64,000 nucleotides of DNA from Micromonospora phaseoli (lineage in GTDB: Bacteria; Actinomycetota; Actinomycetes; Mycobacteriales; Micromonosporaceae), in assembly GCF_900109115.1 (NCBI RefSeq), contig NZ_FNYV01000006.1, positions 62,001 to 126,000 of the forward strand, given 5' to 3'. Position numbers and translations under genes: made by a program. This document shows positions 58,892 to 64,000 of the stretch, piece by piece (position 1 is the first letter of the stretch; every line of letters begins with the position of its first letter). Under the pieces are notes generated by a model, which was not told the origin of the DNA, did no database searches, and saw nothing but the letters and a program-made list of their open reading frames with translations.

Positions 58892-59538
58892 CCGGCCTGC
58901 TCGTGGTCACCGCGGTCCCCGCCGAGGCGGAGGCGATCCAGGCCGGCCTCGCCGATCCGACGGTGGCGGTGGTGCCGGTGGGTGTGGGCCCGGCCGTCGC
59001 CGGGGCGGCGACGGCCCGGTTGCTGGCGCTCGCCGAGATGGCCGACCGACCGTACCGAGGGGTGATCAGCGCGGGCGTGGCCGGCGGTTTCGTGGGCCGG
59101 GTGGCGGTCGGCGACATCGTGCTCGGCACCCGTGCCGTCGCCGCCGATCTGGGCGCCGAATCACCCGACGGCTTCATCCCCGTCGACAAGCTGGGCATGC
59201 CACCCGAACTACTCGGCGGCGGCACCGACGTCGCCGTCGACTCCACCCTGCTGGCCGCCCTACGCGCCGCACTGCCGGACGCCACCGTCGGGCCGGTGCT
59301 GACCGTGAGCACCGTCACCGGCACCACCGCCAGCACGGACGCACTGAGCCAGCGCCACCCGGACGCGGTGGCCGAGGCGATGGAGGGGTACGGCGTGGCC
59401 GTGGCCGCCAGCCACGCCGGCGTGCCCTTCGCCGAACTGCGCGCCATCTCGAACCCGATCGGCCCACGCGACCGCGACGCGTGGCGGTTACGCGACGCCC
59501 TCGCCGCCCTGACCGCCGCAGCTGCCGCCCTGCGTTGA
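58888..59538 (+). CDS. mqnB: Futalosine hydrolase
   Basis: A 216-residue nucleoside-phosphorylase-fold hydrolase that removes hypoxanthine (or adenine) from futalosine in the menaquinone pathway. The start LLVVTAVPAEAEAIQAGL and the GVGPAVAGAATARLL stretch match MqnB; the base-recognition EAMEGYGVAVAASHAGVPFAELRAISN is near residues 168-194. It starts with GTG overlapping the upstream stop (GTGA), so it is coupled to the MFS gene. A rare TTA codon is at 59488-59490. mqnD is 1.35 kb downstream. Confidence 0.92.
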   Translation: MTGLLVVTAVPAEAEAIQAGLADPTVAVVPVGVGPAVAGAATARLLALAEMADRPYRGVISAGVAGGFVGRVAVGDIVLGTRAVAADLGAESPDGFIPVDKLGMPPELLGGGTDVAVDSTLLAALRAALPDATVGPVLTVSTVTGTTASTDALSQRHPDAVAEAMEGYGVAVAASHAGVPFAELRAISNPIGPRDRDAWRLRDALAALTAAAAALR

Positions 59539-59572
59539 CAGCCGGCAGCTGCCCCGACGCTCGAACGTTCCG

Positions 59573-60265
59573 TCACCGGTGGTCGAGGCGCAGGGACTGG
59601 GGCCGGGTCCGCTCGATCCGGTAGCCGCACGCGAGCAGGAAATCGATGCCGCCGAACTCAGCCACGGCGCAGACTGTGCTCAGTCCGGCCCGACCGGTCT
59701 CCTCGGTCAACCTGGCCACCAGCCGCCGCCCGATGCCGAGCAGACGGAGCCCGGGAGCGACCAGCACGCCGTCGAGCACCACCTCCCGCTGGTCGCCCAG
59801 ATCCTCGCCAAGCAGCAGATCGAGGCTGCGCTGATGAGCACGCAGTTCACCCACGACATCGCCGTCAGGCAACTCGGCTATCAGCCGCCAGCATCCGTCC
59901 GGCACGCCGTCGGTGAGTCGACGGATCCGTACCGAGTCGCGGAGCCTCTGCCGTAGTCGTCGCTCATCCCGGCGGCCCCGGTCAAGGTCGTAGGTCACCT
60001 CGGGAACCCGCAGCGGCCACCGGTCGGGCGGCAGCGAATACGAGTGCGCCCACCAGGCACCCGGCCAGTCATGGAGCGTCCGCACCTTTCGTACGTCAAG
60101 ATGGGCCGGATAACGGCGGCCCGCCTCGTCCCGCCGGGCGTCGTCGGAGACAGCGTCGCCCACCAGGGCCGCAAGGGCTGGGGCGCCGGCAAGGCCTGGA
60201 TCGCTGGCTGCGGCAATCCGCAACGTCGCGCCCAGATCCACCGAGTCACCGCTCCCATCCCCCAT
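59573..60265 (-). CDS. GNAT-like N-acetyltransferase domain protein
   Basis: A 230-residue protein. The C-terminal ~110 residues resemble a GNAT fold: VVLDGVLVAPGLRLLGIGRRLVARLTEETG carries the acetyl-CoA P-loop pattern (here LLGIGRRL), followed by VAEFGGIDFLLACGY. The N-terminal half is unlike known domains. The substrate is unknown, and the match is looser than for canonical GNAT proteins. ATG 60265 is used because upstream in-frame codons lie in repeat-rich DNA. The gene converges with mqnB. Confidence 0.68.
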   Translation of the reverse strand: MGDGSGDSVDLGATLRIAAASDPGLAGAPALAALVGDAVSDDARRDEAGRRYPAHLDVRKVRTLHDWPGAWWAHSYSLPPDRWPLRVPEVTYDLDRGRRDERRLRQRLRDSVRIRRLTDGVPDGCWRLIAELPDGDVVGELRAHQRSLDLLLGEDLGDQREVVLDGVLVAPGLRLLGIGRRLVARLTEETGRAGLSTVCAVAEFGGIDFLLACGYRIERTRPQSLRLDHR

Positions 60266-60311
60266 GCCACGATGCTCCCGCTCCGCCGGCCGACCACTCA
60301 ACCCCCGGCGC

Positions 60312-60341
60312 GCATCTGTGGATAACTCTCTGGAGAGATGC
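60312..60341. promoter_or_regulatory. Palindrome with a consensus DnaA box
   Basis: GCATCT at 60312-60317 pairs with AGATGC at 60336-60341, and CTCT/AGAG pairs lie inside. The loop side includes TGTGGATAA (60317-60325), the complement of the DnaA box TTATCCACA. A single box is not an origin. Confidence 0.4.
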
Positions 60342-60430
60342 GGACGCTCGCGGTCGACGTGGGCGGCGGAGCGGGAGGGCGGGGGGTTCGGGGCTCGGCG
60401 GCCACAAGAGGCGACGGTCTGGTGTTCGGA

Positions 60431-60490
60431 CACTGTCGAGCTGAACCGTTTGTGCTATCACGTCCGATGGCACAGCGGTCGGAGCTAGAC
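60431..60490. repeat. CACTGTCGAGCTGA palindrome, copy 2
   Basis: The left half, CACTGTCGAGCTGAACCGTT then TGTGCTATC, matches the reverse complement of 40400-40437 closely. GATGGCACA makes a 9-base inner hairpin with TGTGCTATC, allowing one G-T pair. AGCTAGAC at the right end is a decayed partner of GTCGAGCT. Confidence 0.65.
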
Positions 60491-60687
60491 CGTCCCAACC
60501 ACCGGCAGCGGGCTCACCCGGCCAACCCCGCAACGCACGGGCACCACCGACCTGACACAGCCGACCCGAACGCACCTCCGGCCGACGCGCTCGCGCCGCA
60601 GCTCGGCCGGGTCCCCGGGCCATGTCCAAGGGGGCACGCCTCCTGCACCCTCAGGTGGCAGCCCCCACCCCAGTAGTTTTTCCCACC

Positions 60688-60720
60688 GATCCGTCTGCGC
60701 TCTCAGCTCGACAGTGCTCG
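60688..60720. repeat. CACTGTCGAGCTGA element, copy 3 (half)
   Basis: The 33-base stretch reads GATCCGTCTGCGC, TCTCAGCTCGACAGTGC and TCG. It matches the reverse complement of the left half of copy 1 (40368-40400) at about 30 of 33 positions. No second arm is visible. Confidence 0.65.
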
Positions 60721-60796
60721 AACCCACCTACTGACCTCCCCGACTTCCGGGCCACACCTTTCTTTCCGGGCCTGGCCTCGGGGGCCTCGGGCCTCC

Positions 60797-60886
60797 GGGG
60801 CAGGGGCGGTCGGGGGAGGGCGGAGAGGGCGGGGCGGACCGTCGGGGGCGGGGCGGAGCAGGTCGGGGGCAGGGTTACGGTGGGGG
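60797..60886 (+). other. G-rich tract upstream of mqnD
   Basis: The plus strand has at least eight runs of three to five Gs with short spacers, ending at the mqnD ribosome-binding site. Such a tract could fold as G-quadruplexes in DNA or in the leader RNA. No other motif is recognised in it. Confidence 0.6.
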
Positions 60887-60887
60887 T

Positions 60888-61736
60888 GTGGCGCTCTCGC
60901 TGGCGATCTCGCCCTGTCCCAACGACACGTTCGTCTTCCACGCCCTGGTGCACGGGCGGGTGCCCGGCGCGCCGCCGATCGAGGTGACGTACGCCGACGT
61001 CGATGTCACCAACACCGCCGCCGAGCGGGGCGCGTTCGACCTGGTGAAGGTCAGTTACGCGGCGTTGCCGTGGCTGCTGGACGACTACCACCTGCTGCCC
61101 TGCGGGGGTGCGCTGGGGCGGGGATGCGGCCCGTTGGTGCTCACCCGGTCCGACCGTGACGGCGGGCCGGCCCGAGTTGATCTTACCGGTGCCACTGTGG
61201 CGGTGCCTGGTGACCGGACCACGGCCTACCTGCTCTTCCGGCTCTGGGCCGCCGGCCGGACGCCGCGACGCATCGAGGTGGTGCCGTTCCACGAGATCAT
61301 GCCGGGCGTCGCCGCTGGACGGTACGACGCCGGGCTGGTGATCCACGAGGCTCGGTTCACCTATCCGCGGCACGGCCTGACCGCCCTGGTCGACCTGGGC
61401 GAATGGTGGGAGGCCGACACCGGCCTGCCGATCCCACTCGGCGCCATCCTGGCCCGCCGGGGCGCGGTCGATCCGCAGCAGGCCGCCGGCTGGATCCGGG
61501 ACTCCGTCCGCCGGGCCTGGGCGGACCCGGCGGCCAGCCGGGCGTACGTGCTGGCGCACGCCCAGGAAATGGAGCCCGACGTGGTGGACCGGCACATCGG
61601 CCTCTACGTCAACGAATTCACCGCGGAACTGGGGGAAGCGGGATTCGCCGCCGTCGAGGCGCTGCTGGGCCGGGCCGCCGACGCCGGGTTGGTACCTCAG
61701 ACCTCCAGCTCGCGGGCGACCGCGTGGACCAGCTGA
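60888..61736 (+). CDS. mqnD: 1,4-dihydroxy-6-naphthoate synthase
   Basis: A 282-residue enzyme of the futalosine menaquinone route. The start LAISPCPNDTFVFHALVHG is the signature of MqnD. The fold is that of periplasmic-binding-like proteins: the substrate is held between two lobes, with LVKVSYAALPWLLDDYHLLPCGGALGRGCGP in the first. It converts cyclic de-hypoxanthine futalosine to 1,4-dihydroxy-6-naphthoate. GTG 60888 follows GGTGGGGGT. The last 40 bases overlap the 3' end of the convergent cold-shock gene. Its C-terminal tail (SSSRATAWTS) is read from that overlap. Confidence 0.93.
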   Translation: MALSLAISPCPNDTFVFHALVHGRVPGAPPIEVTYADVDVTNTAAERGAFDLVKVSYAALPWLLDDYHLLPCGGALGRGCGPLVLTRSDRDGGPARVDLTGATVAVPGDRTTAYLLFRLWAAGRTPRRIEVVPFHEIMPGVAAGRYDAGLVIHEARFTYPRHGLTALVDLGEWWEADTGLPIPLGAILARRGAVDPQQAAGWIRDSVRRAWADPAASRAYVLAHAQEMEPDVVDRHIGLYVNEFTAELGEAGFAAVEALLGRAADAGLVPQTSSSRATAWTS

Positions 61737-62083
61737 GCGATCTTCTGCGCGCTCTTGCGATCCGGGAAACGGCCCCGGCGCAGATCCGGCTGGACCTTCG
61801 CCTCCAGTACCTTGATCATGTCTTCGACCAGGCCGTGCAGCTCCTCGGCGGGCCGACGGCGCAGCTCCGCCACGGACGGCGGAGCGTCCAGCAGCTTCAC
61901 CCCCATCGCCTGCGCACCCCGCCGGCTGTCCACCACGCTGAAGTCGACCCGCTGGCCGCCCTTGAGGTCGGTGACACCCGCCGGCAGCGCGCCCTTCGGC
62001 AGGAACACGTCGCCACCCTCGTCACTGGTGACGAACCCGTATCCCTTGGTGGCGTCGTACCACTTCACTCGACCCGTAGGCAC
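61697..62083 (-). CDS. Cold-shock-domain protein with helical C-terminal extension
   Basis: A 128-residue protein. Residues ~1-66 form a cold-shock domain with RNP1 KGYGFV (residues 13-18) and RNP2 VFLP, so it should bind single-stranded RNA or DNA. The C-terminal ~60 residues are a charged helical extension (VAELRRRPAEELHGLVEDMIKVLEAKVQPDL and an RKSAQKIAQLVHAVARELEV end). Actinobacteria have both short Csp proteins and this longer type. The extension may dimerise or contact a partner. Its 3' end overlaps mqnD by 40 bases on the opposite strand. GTG 62083 is used. Confidence 0.9.
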   Translation of the reverse strand: MPTGRVKWYDATKGYGFVTSDEGGDVFLPKGALPAGVTDLKGGQRVDFSVVDSRRGAQAMGVKLLDAPPSVAELRRRPAEELHGLVEDMIKVLEAKVQPDLRRGRFPDRKSAQKIAQLVHAVARELEV

Positions 62084-62111
62084 GTGAGAACCCCTGCTTC
62101 GTTCGAACCGT

Positions 62112-62744
62112 CTACTGCTTCAAGGCTAGCCGGATCATGCCGTCGAGCGCCGCCGGGAATCCGGTGAGATCCGCCAGCACCGTCGCCGCGCCGGCAGCTC
62201 GCAGGTCGTCGGCCGAACACGGGCCCGTCGTCACCGCGATCCCGGGCACCTGTGCCGCCTGTGCGGCGACCATATCCGCGACGTGATCACCGACATAGTG
62301 GGTCGCACCGTGCTCCCGCAGTGCGGTCGCCTTCTCCTCGGCGAACAGGTCGCCGGCCAACTCGTCCACCACCAGGCCGAGGTGGTCCAGGTGCAGCCGG
62401 GCCAGCCGGCCCAGCTTGGAGGTGACCACGAGCACCCGGCCGCCCCGCTCCCGCACCGCTTCGAGCGCCTCCCGGGCACCGGGCAGCGGGACGGTCGGCG
62501 TGATCGCGTACGCGGGATAGAGCTCGCGGTAGACGCGGACCGCCTCCTCGACCTGCTCCGGCGGGAACCAGTGGGCGATCTCGGTACGCAGCGGCGGGCC
62601 CAGCCGGGACACGGCGGCCTCGGCGTCGACGGGCACCCCGGTCCGCTCGGTCAACGCGTGGAACGCCGCAGCTATGCCGGGACGCGAGTCGACCAGAGTC
62701 ATGTCGAGATCGAATCCGACCGTCAGTGCACCCGTTGGAAGCAT
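62112..62744 (-). CDS. HAD-family phosphatase (phosphoglycolate phosphatase-like)
   Basis: A 210-residue HAD enzyme. The nucleophile motif is FDLDMTLVDSR (Asp12, Asp14), the helical cap follows, motif II is VVTSKLGRL near residue 105, and the acidic motif ending with YVGDHVADMVAAQ near residue 155. Such enzymes remove phosphate from small phosphorylated metabolites such as phosphoglycolate; the substrate is uncertain. ATG 62744 is used. It lies between the cold-shock gene and the helicase-associated gene and is divergent from the latter. Confidence 0.88.
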   Translation of the reverse strand: MLPTGALTVGFDLDMTLVDSRPGIAAAFHALTERTGVPVDAEAAVSRLGPPLRTEIAHWFPPEQVEEAVRVYRELYPAYAITPTVPLPGAREALEAVRERGGRVLVVTSKLGRLARLHLDHLGLVVDELAGDLFAEEKATALREHGATHYVGDHVADMVAAQAAQVPGIAVTTGPCSADDLRAAGAATVLADLTGFPAALDGMIRLALKQ

Positions 62745-62826
62745 CCTGCGAAGCTACCCGGCTACCGGACCGACCGGTACGTCCCAGGGGCACAAGTGGC
62801 CCCGGCCGGGCTAGCGTGGAAAGACA

Positions 62827-64000
62827 ATGAGCACCTCACTCGCCGATCACCTGCGTTCGCTGCCCGACGAGTCCCTCGCCGCGCTGCTCCAACTGCGGCC
62901 CGACCTCGTCGTACCGGTCCCCGCCGATGTCGACGCCCTGGCCATCCGGGCCCAGTCCCGCGTCTCGGTGTCGCGCGCCCTGGACGAGCTGAACCAGTTC
63001 ACCCTCCAGATCATGGACGCGGCCCGGTTGACCCGTGACCCGGCCGACGGCACCACCTCGGTCGACGAGGTCCTCGCGCTGGCCACCACCGGCCCGCACC
63101 CGCCCGCACCGACCGCCGTCCGGGCGGCCGTCGACAGGCTGCGCGCCCGATTCCTGCTCTACGGGCCGGAGAGCGCCCTGCAACTGGTCGGCGGCATCGA
63201 CGAGATCTCCCCGTACCCGGCGGGCCTCGGCCGGCCAGCGGCGGAGTTGGACCCGCGCACGGCCGCGCTCTGCGCGGACCCGGCGAAGCTGCGGCGAACG
63301 CTGCTGTCCGCGCCGCCGTCGGCCCGGGCGATCCTGGACCGGCTGGCGGCCGGTCCACCGGTCGGCAGCGTGCCGCCCGGCGCGCTACAGGCGCCCGCGG
63401 TCGGCGCCGACGACGACCTGCCGCCGGACGACACCAACGGCGGCGCACCGACCGGCTCGCCGATCCGTTGGCTGGTCGACCATCGCCTGCTGGTGCGGGT
63501 CGCCGGCGGCAAGGGCGGCACCACCGGGATGGTGGAGCTGCCCCGGGAGATCGGCCTGCTGCTGCGGCGCGACACCGGACCGCTGGGCCCGCTGAGCTCA
63601 AGCCCACCCCCGGTGACGGCCACGCCACGCGAGCCGAAGGCCGTCGACTCCGCCGGGGCCGGGCAGAGCATGGAGGTGGTACGCCACACCGAGGCGCTGC
63701 TGGAGCAGTTGGCCACCGAGCCCGCGCCGGTGCTGCGCTCGGGTGGCATCGGCGTGCGTGACCTGCGCCGGTTGGCGCGCGTCACCGGGCTGGACGAGTC
63801 GACGGCGGCGCTGCTGCTGGAGGTCGCGTACGCGGCTGGGCTGACCGGCGAGGTGGAGCTGCCCGGTGCCGTCGGCCGGTACGGCGCCGACCAGCAGGTG
63901 CTGCCGACCGCCGGATACGAGATGTGGCGAGTTGGTTCGCTGGCCCAGCGCTGGGAGCAGCTGGCCCGGGCCTGGCTGACCATGACCCGCCAGGTGGGGC
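62827..64000 (+). CDS. Helicase-associated domain protein, XPB/Ssl2-like (3' partial)
   Basis: The open frame starts at ATG 62827 and runs off the window after 391 codons. The product begins SLADHLRSLPDESLAALLQLRPDLVVP, then contains GPESALQLVGGIDEISPYPAGLG and IRWLVDHRLLVRVAGG. These match the N-terminal region of actinobacterial helicase-associated (XPB/Ssl2-like) proteins, large proteins whose C terminus resembles a helicase domain. The catalytic region would lie beyond base 64000 and cannot be assessed. Its role is unknown, possibly DNA repair or transcription. Confidence 0.82.
   Translation, partial: MSTSLADHLRSLPDESLAALLQLRPDLVVPVPADVDALAIRAQSRVSVSRALDELNQFTLQIMDAARLTRDPADGTTSVDEVLALATTGPHPPAPTAVRAAVDRLRARFLLYGPESALQLVGGIDEISPYPAGLGRPAAELDPRTAALCADPAKLRRTLLSAPPSARAILDRLAAGPPVGSVPPGALQAPAVGADDDLPPDDTNGGAPTGSPIRWLVDHRLLVRVAGGKGGTTGMVELPREIGLLLRRDTGPLGPLSSSPPPVTATPREPKAVDSAGAGQSMEVVRHTEALLEQLATEPAPVLRSGGIGVRDLRRLARVTGLDESTAALLLEVAYAAGLTGEVELPGAVGRYGADQQVLPTAGYEMWRVGSLAQRWEQLARAWLTMTRQVG

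Larger units (their letters stand above)
60266..60887. other. 622-bp gap with repeats and a G-rich tract, no supported gene
   Basis: The gap between the GNAT-like gene and mqnD holds a DnaA-box-like TGTGGATAA at 60317-60325, two copies of the CACTGTCGAGCTGA element, and a G-rich tract at 60797-60886. The open frames across it have poor codon bias and were not called. Confidence 0.6.

Noticed and set aside
60317..60325. Replication origin
   Set aside because: Only one DnaA box, no AT-rich unwinding region and no dnaA/dnaN/gyrase genes nearby.
60338..60676. Possible 112-residue gene in the mqnD upstream gap
   Set aside because: It runs through the palindromic repeats and has poor third-position bias and no motif.
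1..64000. CRISPR array, insertion sequence, prophage, rRNA or tRNA genes
   Set aside because: No regularly spaced ~30-bp repeats with unique spacers, no transposase or integrase motifs, and no conserved rRNA or tRNA T-loop/anticodon patterns were found by reading both strands.

Overview
The window is high-GC DNA with strong third-position G/C codon bias, frequent GTG starts and typical actinobacterial markers (SepH, futalosine-pathway MqnB/MqnD, CsoR, CsbD, DUF3027, DUF2530, DUF397/DUF5753 pair, zf-HC2 and ECF sigma proteins). The gene content and the 62-bp GGGCCC-rich intergenic repeat fit the family Micromonosporaceae, probably Micromonospora or a close relative; this is inference from content and was not searched. 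It looks like chromosomal backbone. No rRNA, tRNA, CRISPR array, transposase or phage gene was found. Sixty-four protein genes are called; the first and the last are cut by the window edges.

Layout. 1-7.0 kb: a K+/H+ antiporter (partial), a two-gene ABC exporter, a FUSC-type membrane protein, and a translationally coupled pair of a sugar-lactone oxidase and a sensory-rhodopsin-transducer-like protein. 7.1-12.9 kb: universal stress protein and GH15 glycosidase, then a regulatory block with a membrane zf-HC2 protein, an ECF sigma factor, and two coupled MEDS-domain proteins (one with a STAS-like tail, one with an anti-sigma-type ATPase). 13.0-17.2 kb: a copper-resistance locus with a CopA ATPase, a secreted His-rich protein and CopZ, divergent from csoR across two palindromic operators. 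17.5-25.3 kb: a YibE/F membrane protein, a c-di-AMP (ydaO-type) riboswitch upstream of a secreted coiled-coil/M15-like protein, carbonic anhydrase, small actinobacterial unknowns, an AI-2E family transporter and a hydrolase. 25.3-29.0 kb: a GH65 disaccharide phosphorylase coupled to a beta-phosphoglucomutase-type HAD enzyme, and a hotdog protein.

29.1-32.8 kb: a lipoprotein, an XRE/DUF397 regulator pair with a divergent Cys-rich partner, and a sugar-ABC ATPase. 32.9-38.7 kb: a four-gene operon for a cell-surface polymer of teichoic-acid type (ABC permease, ABC ATPase, CDP-alcohol phosphotransferase fusion, TagF-like polymerase). 38.8-47.1 kb: L-serine deaminase, PspC, DUF4230, acyl-CoA dehydrogenase, nitroreductase, aldose epimerase, an MFS transporter and PdxH. 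47.3-51.2 kb: citrate synthase 2, SerC and the cell-division protein SepH. 51.3-57.1 kb: ThpR-like RNA ligase, MFS transporter, MarR regulator with its own palindrome, purine permease, DUF2530 and DUF3027 proteins. 57.2-64 kb: an MFS protein with a repetitive tail coupled to mqnB, then mqnD (menaquinone by the futalosine route), a cold-shock-domain protein, a HAD phosphatase and the start of a helicase-associated protein.

The most interesting non-coding signals are two inverted copies of a ~62-bp intergenic repeat (31415-31476 and 48444-48505), a second family of palindromes built on CACTGTCGAGCTGA (40.4 kb, 60.4 kb, 60.7 kb), the c-di-AMP riboswitch at 19.0-19.15 kb, the paired CsoR operators, and several near-perfect bidirectional terminators between convergent genes. 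No clearly new defence or biosynthetic system is visible; the least-explained gene groups are the MEDS/ECF block and the rhodopsin-transducer-like pair.
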